Assembly (NCBI GenBank): GCA_000433535.1 | Contig: FR892666.1 | Span: 125,817-189,816, forward strand | Length of the DNA: 64,000 nt | Direction of reading: 5' to 3' | DNA from: Dorea sp. CAG:317 | Lineage (GTDB): Bacteria; Bacillota; Clostridia; Lachnospirales; Lachnospiraceae | In this document: piece by piece, positions 8,441-17,733 of the stretch | Layout of the letters: each line of letters starts with the position of its first letter | Numbering within the stretch: the stretch's first letter is position 1 | Translations under genes and position numbers: made by a program | The notes under the pieces: generated by a model | Databases searched by the model: none | What the model saw: only the letters and a program-made list of their open reading frames with translations | Told to the model about the DNA's origin: nothing

Positions 8441-9349
8441 TTATCTCTCCTTTTCTTTTACAACACCTTTTTCAACTAAAAATACCGGTCGATAAGACAA
8501 TTTGGCTTTTCTTAATCCCTCTGCTCCAGTATCTTCTTCCCTGTTAATATACTGATATTCTCCGCATTCATTGGAGACAAACTGCTGATTGATCATCGGA
8601 TAGGCTCCCTGAACATCTGCATAAGCTTTCTCAATATGCACAACAAACGTATCCTCGCTGACCGGTTCTCCCATTGTAAATGCTATGATTTCTCCGTCCA
8701 GTCTCAGAACGCCTCCTGTAAGCTCCAGTTCCTCAAACAGTCGAAGAGAATTCAACGTAACACACATTTCTGCATTTTTCTCTTCATCATCATTGCACCC
8801 GTTATCGTTTCTCCACTTAAGAGCCATCTGAAAACACTCTTCCAGATTGTCTTTCGTCATTTTCTCATAACTCCAGCGGTTTTCATACATCGCCTTGAAT
8901 TTATTAATATGATTTCTTTTACCGTGAAGCTTTTTCCCGGACAGCGTCGCAAGCTTCTCCATCTCATATACATAATCTGCCAGATCACGGTCGTACTCAA
9001 TTTCATACTCTCCCGGAAACCATTCTTCCAGTTTTTCATAGTTTTCCGGTGTCACATTGTACATGGTGAAAGGATAGCCCCGCTCTTCGCAGTACGCTTT
9101 CAATACCGGAAGGACTTTTTTAATGTCTTCCTCTTCTCCTGTAGGAAATGCAAAAGACAAATGCTCTTCATCCTCACTTTTAAATACAAGTGTCCGGTCA
9201 ATAACCGCCCATTTCACCGGATATTTTCTGGACCACAAAAATACATTGACAAAGGTTCTTTCACAGCTTCTGCCTGGATAACGCCTGAAATAATCCGAGA
9301 TTACTTCTTTGTCTTCCAGCTCTGCTCTTTTAAAATTAAATTCTTCCAC
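8441..9349 (-). CDS. DUF2156 domain protein (GNAT-like, related to LPG synthase C-domain)
   Basis: A 302-residue soluble protein matching the DUF2156 family, which is related to the catalytic C-terminal domain of lysyl-phosphatidylglycerol synthase and to FemX-type double-GNAT folds. Seen: an N-terminal GNAT-like half (about 1-130), then the diagnostic KKLHGKRNHINKFK stretch near 145 and GEIIAFTMGEPV near 225. It lacks the membrane part of MprF, so it is not a full lysyl-PG synthase. It overlaps nothing and is one base from the aminotransferase, suggesting a shared transcript. Substrate unknown; an aminoacyl-tRNA-dependent transfer is a family-based guess. Confidence 0.85.
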   Translation of the reverse strand: MEEFNFKRAELEDKEVISDYFRRYPGRSCERTFVNVFLWSRKYPVKWAVIDRTLVFKSEDEEHLSFAFPTGEEEDIKKVLPVLKAYCEERGYPFTMYNVTPENYEKLEEWFPGEYEIEYDRDLADYVYEMEKLATLSGKKLHGKRNHINKFKAMYENRWSYEKMTKDNLEECFQMALKWRNDNGCNDDEEKNAEMCVTLNSLRLFEELELTGGVLRLDGEIIAFTMGEPVSEDTFVVHIEKAYADVQGAYPMINQQFVSNECGEYQYINREEDTGAEGLRKAKLSYRPVFLVEKGVVKEKER

Positions 9350-9362
9350 GTTTTTACCTTCT

Positions 9363-9392
9363 ATCTTTTTTTATCTTTTTTTATCTTTTTTT
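9363..9392. repeat. Three tandem 10-bp units with A7/T7 runs
   Basis: Plus strand: three perfect copies of ATCTTTTTTT. On the minus strand they form the last codons (Lys/Asp-rich tail) and the stop region of the 5'-nucleotidase gene. Homopolymer runs of seven repeated three times are prone to length change and could alter the C-terminal tail or act as a T-poor terminator region. Confidence 0.8.
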
Positions 9393-11341
9393 ACACGTTT
9401 TTTAGTATAGCATTTCACAAGAAATCTTACAACAAATACAAGAAGCAGCAGAACGACTCCGGCGATTCCTACGATGACAAACGTAAATTTATTAGGATTC
9501 TTAAGCAATTCCACTATATTTTTACTGTCTGTATCTGACTTTCTGCCTTCGGTTTTCTCATATTTTTCAGATATCTGAGGCAGTTGTTTTTCATTTTTTT
9601 CAAAGGAAGACAAGTAGGATGCAAGCGCATACCACTCTTTCACTTCCGCTCCCTTTTGATCATACAAAATGTGCTTCTCAAAATCTTTGATCACATTGCC
9701 GTCTTTGTCTTTCGGCGTAATCTTCAGAAGTCCCATAGACGTATCTTCCACGGTTCCGAGCATCTGCGCAGAGTACAGACCTGCCACTACCCGGTACAAT
9801 TTATCATCTTCAATGGTTCCTGAAAGTTCTTCTCCATCGGTATCTACATCTGCGTTCAGTCGTACATCTATCACCCGGTTTAAGATCAGTCGGTTGGAAT
9901 TGTACGTCCATCGTATCCCGCTCGGATACAGCTGTGCGGTCGTCATGATCGGTGACACTGACACATCGATCTCGGCTGCCGTCTTCAATTCTTCACCGGT
10001 TAAATATACACTGACCAGCGGATAGCCTGCCACTCCATCTGCTCCCACTCCCAGTGAACAGACATTAAATGCATCCGATACGGTGATCTCCCCTTTCTGA
10101 AGCGTGTCACGAATGGTACCGGACGGCGCATAGGCTGCCGCCACAGGTTCATAGTCTTCTCCTTCTGCTTTTGCAGTCGCATAAATATAAGAATCTGCGA
10201 TCAGACTTCCGAGAGTATCTTCCTCCACTCGTTTTCCGAAATCATCCATCTGCGTAAAAGAAACCGGATTTTCTGCCAGAACCTGATCAAACGTATATCC
10301 AAACTGACTTAAATATTCTTCGTCTACTAATTTTTTATACTGCCCTAACATCTCTGTGATCTCCGGGTCTTCTTTCACATCATCCGTCAAATCATTCAAC
10401 TGGTATTTCTCCGCTTTCCATCTGTCTCCTGACTTTTTCAAACGAAGCTCTCCCAAAGCTTCTCCGTAATTCCCGCAAGATACAATATACGTATCTCCTT
10501 CTTTGATATAGTCCTCCAGCTTAGTATGTGTATGTCCGCTGATGATCACATCGATATCCGGTACCTTTCTTGCCAGCTCTTCATCCTCTGATTTGCTGCT
10601 GTCTTCATTGGTACCGCTGTGAGACAGACATATGATCATCTCTGCCCCTTGATCTTTTAATTCTTTGACTATCTTTTTCGAAGTATCTACGATAGGATCA
10701 AAATCGATTCCGCTCTCCGGTGCAAAATCCTCCGCCTCTTGTCCCAGCACGCCGTAGATTCCGATCTTCACACCGTTCCTCTCAAGAATCGTATACGGTT
10801 TGGCTCCATATAGCTCCATTGCCTCTCGCAGTTTTTGATCTTCTTGATCCTTATTTTTCTCCCAGTCAATGTTCGCACTCAGGAGCATCGGAAGTGTAAG
10901 AGAAGCATCTTCTTCCTTATTTTTCACCGCTGAAATAAGCATCTCTGATAATCCGTTGCTCCGGTAATCAAATTCATGATTTCCGAAGGTCACCGCATCA
11001 TAGCCAAGCCTTCCCATCATCGTAAGCTCTGCGGCTTCGGTCCGGTTGATGGTCTGATACAGCGTTCCCATAGAAAAATCACCGCCATCCAACAGCAGAA
11101 GTCCCGGATCTTCCTTTCGTTTCTCATCGATCAACGTTTTCATTCTTGCAAAACCGCCCACGGTCTTCGTTTTCTCCCCGGATTTTTTCACTTTAAAACA
11201 GTCCAGATGAGAATGCACATCATGAGTAAACAGTATATCTATCTTTTTCTCTCTGTCTCCTGCAACTACAGAAGTGATACACAGCAGACAAAATGCCATC
11301 ACAATCAACATCGCTGTACGCATTCTTTTTCTATCTAACAT
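9371..11341 (-). CDS. Surface 5'-nucleotidase / 2',3'-cyclic phosphodiesterase family protein
   Basis: A 656-residue secreted, membrane-tethered metallophosphatase that would remove phosphate from extracellular nucleotides. A signal peptide (hydrophobic stretch near 10-25) precedes the calcineurin-like domain: ILFTHDVHSHLD, LLDGGDFSMGT, TFGNHEFDY and VIISGHTHTK. Next is a 5'-nucleotidase C-terminal domain (about 370-570, with PSGTIRD). A C-terminal hydrophobic segment and a basic KKRVKKDKKR tail anchor it to the membrane instead of an LPXTG sorting signal. I used the ATG at 11341 because AAAGGGGGAG precedes it; the frame is open 29 codons further without a site. It lies after the prfA terminator, so it needs its own promoter. 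Confidence 0.9.
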   Translation of the reverse strand: MLDRKRMRTAMLIVMAFCLLCITSVVAGDREKKIDILFTHDVHSHLDCFKVKKSGEKTKTVGGFARMKTLIDEKRKEDPGLLLLDGGDFSMGTLYQTINRTEAAELTMMGRLGYDAVTFGNHEFDYRSNGLSEMLISAVKNKEEDASLTLPMLLSANIDWEKNKDQEDQKLREAMELYGAKPYTILERNGVKIGIYGVLGQEAEDFAPESGIDFDPIVDTSKKIVKELKDQGAEMIICLSHSGTNEDSSKSEDEELARKVPDIDVIISGHTHTKLEDYIKEGDTYIVSCGNYGEALGELRLKKSGDRWKAEKYQLNDLTDDVKEDPEITEMLGQYKKLVDEEYLSQFGYTFDQVLAENPVSFTQMDDFGKRVEEDTLGSLIADSYIYATAKAEGEDYEPVAAAYAPSGTIRDTLQKGEITVSDAFNVCSLGVGADGVAGYPLVSVYLTGEELKTAAEIDVSVSPIMTTAQLYPSGIRWTYNSNRLILNRVIDVRLNADVDTDGEELSGTIEDDKLYRVVAGLYSAQMLGTVEDTSMGLLKITPKDKDGNVIKDFEKHILYDQKGAEVKEWYALASYLSSFEKNEKQLPQISEKYEKTEGRKSDTDSKNIVELLKNPNKFTFVIVGIAGVVLLLLVFVVRFLVKCYTKKRVKKDKKR

Positions 11342-11411
11342 TCTTTCTCCCCCTTTTCGTTTTTTCTTATTATACCCACCTTTTCCTTCTTCAAGCCGAA
11401 GATAAATATTG

Positions 11412-11447
11412 AAAAAAGAGGACTTCAAGCCTTGCTTGTATTCCCCT
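11412..11447 (-). terminator. Intrinsic terminator after prfA
   Basis: On the minus strand: AGGGGA, a 3-base bulge, CAAGC, loop AAG, GCTTG, 3-base bulge, TCCTCT (one G-U pair), then T5-6. It closes the rpmE-distal DUF1385-prmC-prfA unit, 23 bp past the prfA stop codon. Confidence 0.75.
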
Positions 11448-11470
11448 TTTTTTCTATTATTTATTCAATC

Positions 11471-12541
11471 TTATTCATTCATCTGAGCAAGCTTCGCGCT
11501 CTGGTCTGCTGCGATACATGCATCGATGATCTCCTGGATATCTCCGTTCATGATCTTGTCAAGCTTGTAAAGTGTAAGCCCGATTCGGTGATCTGTCACA
11601 CGCCCCTGTGGGAAATTATAAGTACGAATCTTCTCAGAACGGTCTCCTGTTCCGATCTGACTCTTTCTCGCCTCTGCCTCTGCATCGTGACGCTTCTGAC
11701 ACTCCAGATCATACAATTTGGCTCTTAAAAGCGCAAATGCCTTCTCCTTGTTCTGAAGCTGTGACTTCTCTGTCTGACTGTAGATAACAATTCCGGTCGG
11801 ATAATGTGTAAGACGCACTGCTGAGTCGGTCGTATTGACACACTGACCACCGTTACCGGACGCACGCATAACATCGATACGAATATCCTTCTCATCGATC
11901 TGCACATCCACGTCCTCCGCCTCCGGCATCACGGCTACTGTGATAGTTGACGTATGGATACGTCCGCCGGACTCTGTCTCAGGCACACGCTGTACACGAT
12001 GAACACCGGACTCATATTTCATTACAGAATAAGCGCCCTGTCCATTGATCATGAATGTAACATTCTTCATTCCGCCGATGCCGATCTCTTCACATTCCAC
12101 CAGCTCCACTTTCCAGCGTCTGCTCTCTGCATAGTGAAGGTACATACGGTAAATCTCAGCCGCAAACAGAGCCGCCTCGTCTCCGCCTGCTCCGGCACGA
12201 ATCTCTACCACTACGTTCTTGTCATCATTTGGGTCCTTTGGAAGCAGAAGGATCTTAAGCTCATGCTCCAATTCCTCCACACGCTTCTTCGCATCATTTA
12301 ATTCTTCTTTGGCAAGTTCACGCATCTCTTCATCGCTTTCGATTTCCAGCATCTCAAGGCTGTCTGCGATCGCCTGCTTACATGTCTTATATTCTCTATA
12401 TGCCTCAACAATCGGAGTAAGATCATTTTGTTCTTTCATTAATTTACGGAAACGGTTTTGATCATTTGCCACATCCGGCTCCTGAAGTTCACTTAAGATT
12501 TCCTCAAAACGAATGAGCAGATCTTCTAATTTATCAAACAT
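11471..12541 (-). CDS. prfA: Peptide chain release factor 1
   Basis: A 356-residue RF1 that ends translation at UAA and UAG. It has the N-terminal coiled-coil domain (about 1-110), then the release-factor core. The catalytic GGQ lies in [10 protein letters not shown] near residue 230, and its glutamine is the substrate of PrmC, encoded next to it. The codon-recognition region follows the [12 protein letters not shown] stretch as expected. GAGGAG precedes the ATG. The Asn before GGQ (often Ala) is a minor variant. Cluster order rho, rpmE, DUF1385, prmC, prfA is conserved in Firmicutes, and a terminator follows. Confidence 0.96.
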   Translation of the reverse strand: MFDKLEDLLIRFEEILSELQEPDVANDQNRFRKLMKEQNDLTPIVEAYREYKTCKQAIADSLEMLEIESDEEMRELAKEELNDAKKRVEELEHELKILLLPKDPNDDKNVVVEIRAGAGGDEAALFAAEIYRMYLHYAESRRWKVELVECEEIGIGGMKNVTFMINGQGAYSVMKYESGVHRVQRVPETESGGRIHTSTITVAVMPEAEDVDVQIDEKDIRIDVMRASGNGGQCVNTTDSAVRLTHYPTGIVIYSQTEKSQLQNKEKAFALLRAKLYDLECQKRHDAEAEARKSQIGTGDRSEKIRTYNFPQGRVTDHRIGLTLYKLDKIMNGDIQEIIDACIAADQSAKLAQMNE

Positions 12542-12590
12542 ATTTTTCTCCTCTCTTTGTCCAATCCTTCCTCAAACTGCAAAACTACAG

Positions 12591-13442
12591 CTAATTTTTA
12601 TTGTACCTTGCGCCTGCCACACGGTCAAGACCTGACAGATCCTTTTTCACATGGATTTCACTATAACCGGCCTGTTCCATAAGCCTTGTGACCGGCTCCG
12701 CCTGATCGTATCCGATCTCAAAGAGCAGCCAGCCCCCATCTTCCAGATAAGCTTTGGCATCTTCTATGATCCTTCGGTAAAAATAAAGTCCGTCTTCTTT
12801 TCCGTCCAGAGCGATATATGGATCGTGAAGCCTTACCTCTTCCTGAAGGCTTTCAATCACCCCGGTCTGAATATATGGCGGATTCGATACGATCACGTCA
12901 TATTTTTCTTCAACCTTCTCGAACAGATCACTCTGAAGCCACTCCACTTGCGGAAGTGCCAGATGCTTCCTGTTGCGCTCTGCCACCTGCAAGGCTTCGG
13001 AAGAAATGTCAGCTCCGGTTCCCTGTACCTGATATCTCTTTAAAATACTTAACAAAATGCAGCCGGAACCGGTACACATATCAAGTACCTTCTTCCCGTC
13101 TTCCACCTTGTCGAGTGCATGTTCTACGAGAATTTCCGTATCCTGTCTCGGAATCAGAACATGCTCATTGACAAAGAATTCATGTCCCATAAATTCCTGA
13201 ACTCCGGTGATATGCTGAAGCGGTATCCTTTCAGACCGTTTCTCAATACACTTCCGGTATTCCTCTGCCTGTGCAGCGGAAAGTTCCCGATTCGGATCAC
13301 CGTAATAGGATGCTTTCGAGATTCCTGTTACATATTCTAACAAATACCATGCGTCCAGTTGATACTCTTCAATCCCACTGTCCTTCAACCGTATCTGTCC
13401 TTCTCTATACAGTGTCTGTAACGTCAAAATTTTCTGCTTCAT
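12591..13442 (-). CDS. prmC: Release factor glutamine methyltransferase
   Basis: A 283-residue SAM-dependent enzyme that N5-methylates the GGQ glutamine of release factors. An N-terminal helical domain (about 1-85) binds the release factor. The Rossmann domain has VLDMCTGSGCILLSIL near 110 and the catalytic NPPY motif (VSNPPYIQ) near 180. The start at 13442 has GGAGGG 4-5 bases upstream and overlaps the end of the DUF1385 gene by 38 bp. The frame is open 16 codons further without a site. Its position ahead of prfA agrees with its job. Confidence 0.95.
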   Translation of the reverse strand: MKQKILTLQTLYREGQIRLKDSGIEEYQLDAWYLLEYVTGISKASYYGDPNRELSAAQAEEYRKCIEKRSERIPLQHITGVQEFMGHEFFVNEHVLIPRQDTEILVEHALDKVEDGKKVLDMCTGSGCILLSILKRYQVQGTGADISSEALQVAERNRKHLALPQVEWLQSDLFEKVEEKYDVIVSNPPYIQTGVIESLQEEVRLHDPYIALDGKEDGLYFYRRIIEDAKAYLEDGGWLLFEIGYDQAEPVTRLMEQAGYSEIHVKKDLSGLDRVAGARYNKN

Positions 13443-14343
13443 ACGCCCTCCAGTCAAACACTGCTTCCACCGCCCGAATTGCCACTTCAATCATATCGTC
13501 ATCCGGTTCCTTTGTCGTCAATTTCTGGATTGCAAGTCCCGGACTGCTGATGAGACTGATCAGGATATTATCACTTCGCCCTGCCAGCTTCAGCACTTCA
13601 TAAGAAATACCTGCGATCACCGGCAAAAGAAGAATCCGCACAACCACTCTCATCACCGCAGAATCCACGCGAATCAAAAGGAGCAGTACGATACTGATCG
13701 CCAGCACAAGAAACAGAAAGCTTGTTCCGCAGCGCTTATGCTGTCTGGAGCTCTTCCTTACATTCTCTACTGTAAGCGGAAGTCCATGCTCAATACAGTT
13801 AATGCATTTATGCTCTGCTCCGTGATACATAAATGTGCGCTGGATATCTTCCATTCTTGAGATCAATAATACATATAACACAAAAATTCCAATACGCACT
13901 AACCCTTCAATGACTGTACGCACCTGATAGGACGGAATCAGTCCTTTCAGGAAAGAGGTCAGGAAATAAGGAAGCACCATGAATATTGCCACTGCCGCAA
14001 CAACCGAGAACGCCACTGTCGCGCCCATCAGCAATTTTTCCTTTTTTTCCTTCTTCTTCACCGCTTCTTCTGTGAGAACCTCTTCTTTTTCTTCTTCCTC
14101 TTCATAAAAACTGGCGGAATAAGTCAAGGTTTTAATTCCGATTACCATAGAATCAATAAAATTAAAGACACCTCTGATAAAAGGAGTCGTTGTCAGCACT
14201 TTCCATTTTACAATACTGTGGTATTTTTCTTTTTTTACAGAGATCTCTCCGTCCGGCTTTCTGACAGCTACTGCATATTGTTCGTTATGCTTCATCATAA
14301 TGCCTTCTAAAACGGCCTGTCCTCCAATATTCGATGACTTCAT
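13405..14343 (-). CDS. DUF1385 (YqhQ-like) membrane protein
   Basis: A 312-residue membrane protein of the DUF1385 family, whose function is not established. Seen: the diagnostic NIGGQAVLEGIMMK start, a charged lysine/glutamate stretch near 85-105, then about four to five membrane segments. A conserved FMYHGAEHKCINCIEHGLPLT-type segment lies near 185, rich in His and Cys and possibly metal-binding. In many Firmicutes it sits between rpmE and prmC as here, and it overlaps prmC by 38 bp, so it is cotranslated with the release-factor methylation genes. Confidence 0.9.
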   Translation of the reverse strand: MKSSNIGGQAVLEGIMMKHNEQYAVAVRKPDGEISVKKEKYHSIVKWKVLTTTPFIRGVFNFIDSMVIGIKTLTYSASFYEEEEEKEEVLTEEAVKKKEKKEKLLMGATVAFSVVAAVAIFMVLPYFLTSFLKGLIPSYQVRTVIEGLVRIGIFVLYVLLISRMEDIQRTFMYHGAEHKCINCIEHGLPLTVENVRKSSRQHKRCGTSFLFLVLAISIVLLLLIRVDSAVMRVVVRILLLPVIAGISYEVLKLAGRSDNILISLISSPGLAIQKLTTKEPDDDMIEVAIRAVEAVFDWRAYEAENFDVTDTV

Positions 14344-14367
14344 ATATTCTCCTCATATTCGGAAATT

Positions 14368-14398
14368 TAAAAAAGGTTGAGATCATACAACCTCAACC
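14368..14398 (-). terminator. Intrinsic terminator after rpmE
   Basis: On the minus strand GGTTGAG, a 10-base loop, CTCAACC, then T7. Stem positions are 14392-14398 and 14375-14381. It separates rpmE (ends 14416) from DUF1385-prmC-prfA, so those genes need read-through or a weak promoter in the remaining short gap. Confidence 0.9.
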
Positions 14399-14415
14399 CC
14401 CAGTACATGCAATAC

Positions 14416-14619
14416 TTATTTGTCCATTCCGTATTTTTTATTAAACTTATCAACACGTCCACGAGCCTGAGCTGCTTTCTGCTGTCCTGTATAGAATGGA
14501 TGACATTTTGAACAAATTTCTACGTGAATGTCTTCGTTTGTAGAACCTGTTACGAATGTGTTGCCACAGTTGCAAGTTACAGTTGCCTGATGATATGCTG
14601 GATGGATTCCTTCTTTCAT
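14416..14619 (-). CDS. rpmE: 50S ribosomal protein L31
   Basis: A 67-residue L31 of the zinc-binding C+ type: [10 protein letters not shown] start, then Cys pairs in TCNCGNTF and [11 protein letters not shown]. The zinc form is used when zinc is plentiful; many bacteria hold a second Cys-free paralogue elsewhere, not seen here. I took the ATG at 14619, with AGAGGTGA upstream; a GTG three codons earlier is less likely. It has its own promoter (14691-14719) and a strong terminator, so it is a monocistronic unit. Confidence 0.96.
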   Translation of the reverse strand: MKEGIHPAYHQATVTCNCGNTFVTGSTNEDIHVEICSKCHPFYTGQQKAAQARGRVDKFNKKYGMDK

Positions 14620-14648
14620 GATTTTCACCTCTTCTTTATTTTAGTTAC

Positions 14649-14719
14649 GCGATTATCGCGATTATGTTTCGTGTTCTAAACAGCTTTGTTATTGTATCAC
14701 AAAACCTCTCTCTTGTCTA
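14649..14719 (-). promoter_or_regulatory. rpmE promoter and leader hairpin
   Basis: Minus strand TAGACA (14719-14714), 17 bases, TACAAT (14696-14691). The -35 overlaps the rho stop codon, so rpmE is transcribed independently of rho. The leader contains a small CGCGATAATCGCG hairpin (14649-14661) just ahead of the ribosome binding site, which could modulate L31 translation. Confidence 0.7.
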
Positions 14720-16078
14720 GATTAATTTTGTCTTTTTTACTAATTGCATTAATTCCTCGTTATTGCGGGTTCTTGAGAACATATTCAGAATGTTATCTGC
14801 CGCCTCTTCCGGGCGCATTCCATTTAATGCGCGACGCATAGAATCTACCGCCCCCTGCTCTTCTTTCGTCAGAAGCAGATCCTCACGTCTTGTACCGGAC
14901 TTCGGAATATCGATCGCCGGGAACACTCTCCGTTCAGAAAGCTTACGGTCTAATACAAGCTCCATATTACCTGTTCCCTTGAATTCTTCATAAATTACAT
15001 CGTCCATTTTACTTCCTGTATCCACAAGCGCAGTGGCAAGAATGGTCAGACTTCCGCCGCCTCTCATATTTCTGGCAGCACCGAAGAAACGCTTCGGCAT
15101 ATGAAGAGCCGCCGGATCAAGTCCTCCGGAAAGGGTTCTTCCTGACGGCGGAACAGTAAGGTTGTACGCTCTTGCCAGTCTTGTAATACTGTCCAGTAAA
15201 ATCATAACGTCTTTCTTATGCTCTACCAGCCGCTTAGCGCGTTCAATCACCATCTCCGACACCCGCTTGTGATGCTCCGGAAGCTCATCGAACGTGGAAT
15301 AGATAACCTCTACATTATCTCCTTCGATAGACTCCTTAATATCAGTAACTTCCTCCGGACGCTCATCGATCAGAAGAATCAGAAGATGAATCTCCGGATT
15401 ATTCTTCCGCACAGACTGCGCCACCTGCTTTAAGAGTGTTGTCTTACCGGCCTTCGGAGGAGAAACGATCATACCACGCTGACCTTTTCCGATCGGAGAC
15501 AACAAATCCACAATACGCATAGCGGTACTTGTCCGTCCACATTCCAGTCGGAGTCTCTCATCCGGGAAAATCGGTGTGAGATCTTCAAAATTCTTTCTCT
15601 TCATCGCTACAAGCGGATCAATATCATTAATCTTTGTCAAATACAGAAGCGCGCTGAATTTTTCCTGCTGTGTTTTAATTCTTGTATTTCCTTCCAGAAT
15701 ATCTCCGGTCTTCAGATTGAACCGGCGGATCTGGGACGGTGAAACATAGATATCATTTTCTCCCGGCAGATAATTGGCGCTTCTTATAAAGCCATAGCCA
15801 TCCGGCATAACTTCCAAAATCCCGCATACAGCAACTCCGCTGTCAAGCTTATCTATATCGTGAAGTTCCTTCAGCTCCTTATCTCCTGTATTGGCAGACA
15901 TCTCCTTTACCGTCTCTTGGCTGCTCTTCTTCTCTTTTTTCTTCTCGTTCTCATCTTCCTTAAGCATAAGTTCGATCACCTCTGCTTTTTTCATCGTTGA
16001 AATTCCTTTTAATCCCCGCGTTTTCGCAAGTTCTTTCAACGTAGCAAGAGGAAGAGACTCATATTTTTCTCTCATCAT
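14717..16078 (-). CDS. rho: Transcription termination factor Rho
   Basis: A 453-residue hexameric RNA helicase. It has an N-terminal SAP-like Rho_N ([15 protein letters not shown]), a lysine/glutamate linker (about 40-65), and an S1-like RNA-binding domain ([25 protein letters not shown] region near 95-120). The RecA-like motor has Walker [11 protein letters not shown] near 215 and Walker [16 protein letters not shown] near 300. The Q/R-loop region ([23 protein letters not shown]) is intact. Two tandem ATGs begin the gene; GGAAAGGA lies rather far upstream. It heads the conserved rho-rpmE-DUF1385-prmC-prfA cluster. The 194 bp upstream hold AT-rich divergent promoter sequence only. Confidence 0.97.
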   Translation of the reverse strand: MMREKYESLPLATLKELAKTRGLKGISTMKKAEVIELMLKEDENEKKKEKKSSQETVKEMSANTGDKELKELHDIDKLDSGVAVCGILEVMPDGYGFIRSANYLPGENDIYVSPSQIRRFNLKTGDILEGNTRIKTQQEKFSALLYLTKINDIDPLVAMKRKNFEDLTPIFPDERLRLECGRTSTAMRIVDLLSPIGKGQRGMIVSPPKAGKTTLLKQVAQSVRKNNPEIHLLILLIDERPEEVTDIKESIEGDNVEVIYSTFDELPEHHKRVSEMVIERAKRLVEHKKDVMILLDSITRLARAYNLTVPPSGRTLSGGLDPAALHMPKRFFGAARNMRGGGSLTILATALVDTGSKMDDVIYEEFKGTGNMELVLDRKLSERRVFPAIDIPKSGTRREDLLLTKEEQGAVDSMRRALNGMRPEEAADNILNMFSRTRNNEELMQLVKKTKLI

Positions 16079-16272
16079 CTTTTATACAATCCTTTCCTGC
16101 TTTTCAAAAATTGTTTTAAGGGAATTTCAGCCTGAACAGACCGAATTGAAGCATACTATAAAATATTAATATACAGTATACTATATTTTCGTTAAATTTA
16201 AAAGTATTTTTTATTATTGCTTTGCCCCCCTTTCCGGTGTTATCATTATAGGCGGAGCAAAAAAGCGGAGAT

Positions 16273-17226
16273 ATGACAAAGAATATGACAATGCGTTGGG
16301 ACGAAAAGAGATACTATTCTCTTGACTATTATTTAAAGCAGACTTATGGCGAGAAATTATATAAGATTGCTCTTGACGGCGGCATGACCTGTCCGAACAG
16401 AGACGGCACTCTTGGTGTGCGCGGCTGCATTTTCTGCAGCGCCGGAGGGTCCGGTGATTTTGCCGGTGATCGGCGCACTTCCATTACCGAACAGATTGAA
16501 GCCGGCAAAGCTCAAAGCATCCGAAAGCACAGTGGTTCCTCCTACATTGCCTACTTTCAGGCATACACGAACACCTATGCCCCGGTTTCTTATTTGAGAT
16601 CCGTCTTTACCGAAGCGATCAATCACCCAGATATTCGTATCCTGTCCATCGCCACAAGACCGGACTGTCTAAACGATGACGTTCTTGCACTTCTTGCTGA
16701 ATTAAATAAGAAGAAACCGGTCTGGGTTGAACTCGGACTCCAGACAATCCATGAAGAAACTGCACAGTTTATCCGGCGCGGCTATAAGCTTCCAGTATTC
16801 GAGGATGCTCTTCGGAAGCTTCGAAAGATTGGCATAACCGTGATCGTTCACACGATTCTGTGTCTTCCGGGAGAATCAAGAGAAATGATGCTGGATACGA
16901 TCCGCTATTTAAATACACAAGATATTCAGGGCATAAAGCTTCAGCTGTTACACATACTGAAGCATACCGATCTTGCTGATTACTACGAAAAGCACCCCTT
17001 CCATCTCCCCTCGCGAGAGGAATATTATGAGTTGCTGGGAATGTGCATCTGCAGCCTGCGACCTGACATCGTCATTCACCGACTGACCGGAGACGGACCC
17101 AAGCAACTGCTCGTTGCACCTCTCTGGACCGGGAACAAACGTCAGGTTTTAAATGGTATGCAGCGTTACTTTAAAGAACAAAACATCTGGCAGGGAAAGG
17201 AGTTTATACATGGCAGAAACATTTAA
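16273..17226 (+). CDS. TIGR01212-type radical SAM protein
   Basis: A 317-residue radical SAM enzyme of the YhcC/TIGR01212 group. The cluster cysteines lie in MTCPNRDGTLGVRGCIFCSAGG (split as C-x12-C-x2-C) near 38-54. The barrel follows with SIATRPDCLNDDVLALL, WVELGLQTIHEET and HTILCLPGES. The exact reaction of the family is unsettled; a tRNA or protein modification role is assumed. The first ATG has GGAG only 2 bases upstream, so the ATG four or six codons later may be used. Its end overlaps the next gene by 17 bp. Confidence 0.9.
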   Translation: MTKNMTMRWDEKRYYSLDYYLKQTYGEKLYKIALDGGMTCPNRDGTLGVRGCIFCSAGGSGDFAGDRRTSITEQIEAGKAQSIRKHSGSSYIAYFQAYTNTYAPVSYLRSVFTEAINHPDIRILSIATRPDCLNDDVLALLAELNKKKPVWVELGLQTIHEETAQFIRRGYKLPVFEDALRKLRKIGITVIVHTILCLPGESREMMLDTIRYLNTQDIQGIKLQLLHILKHTDLADYYEKHPFHLPSREEYYELLGMCICSLRPDIVIHRLTGDGPKQLLVAPLWTGNKRQVLNGMQRYFKEQNIWQGKEFIHGRNI

Positions 17227-17722
17227 ATTATACAAGTTAATTATTTTATATATGTTGGATCAGGTGGATTTTCCATTGACTAATTCCCAGATTTCCGAAT
17301 TTATCTTAGATGAGGGATATACAACATATTTCAAATTGCAGCAGGCTTTATCCGAACTTCTGTCTTCGGGTTTCATCCACGAAGAAGCAACCCACAGCAG
17401 AACATTTTATCATCTGACAGAAGAAGGCGCTGCTACGATACAATATTTTAAAAATGACATTTCACCGGCTATTCAGACAGATATCCATACTTTCTTGAAG
17501 AAGAAAAAGTATGAATTAAAAAATGAAGTTTCTGTAAAGGCAGATTTCTACCAGAGCACTTCCGGCGAATACAATGTGCGCTGTCAGGTAATCGAGCGGG
17601 GCGCGCCTCTCATCGATCTGACGATCGCAGTTCCTTCCCAGGGAGAGGCTGAAACAATTGCCAACAACTGGGCGAAAAAAAATCAGGAAGTTTATGCTGC
17701 CATTATGGCAAGCTTGTTATAG
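17210..17722 (+). CDS. DUF4364 family protein
   Basis: A 170-residue protein matching DUF4364, found mainly in Clostridia. The N-terminal half (about 10-85) looks like a winged helix: KLIILYMLDQV, then FKLQQALSELLSSGFI and TFYHLTEEGAATIQYF. That pattern resembles PadR or MarR modules and suggests DNA binding. The C-terminal half has beta-strands and a final helix with IANNWAKKNQEVYAAIM. The start has GGGAAAGGAG upstream and lies inside the radical SAM gene. The chromate transporter genes follow 11 bp later, so all four probably share a transcript. Confidence 0.85.
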   Translation: MAETFKLYKLIILYMLDQVDFPLTNSQISEFILDEGYTTYFKLQQALSELLSSGFIHEEATHSRTFYHLTEEGAATIQYFKNDISPAIQTDIHTFLKKKKYELKNEVSVKADFYQSTSGEYNVRCQVIERGAPLIDLTIAVPSQGEAETIANNWAKKNQEVYAAIMASLL

Positions 17723-17733
17723 AGGGTGAACTT

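Noticed and set aside
9363..9392. CRISPR-like short repeat array
   Set aside because: Units are 10 bp, directly abutting, without spacers, and are part of a coding tail.
16079..16272. Structured RNA between rho and the radical SAM gene
   Set aside because: The region is AT-rich with short repeats of ATACTAT but no consistent stem or conserved RNA motif was seen; treated as divergent promoter sequence.
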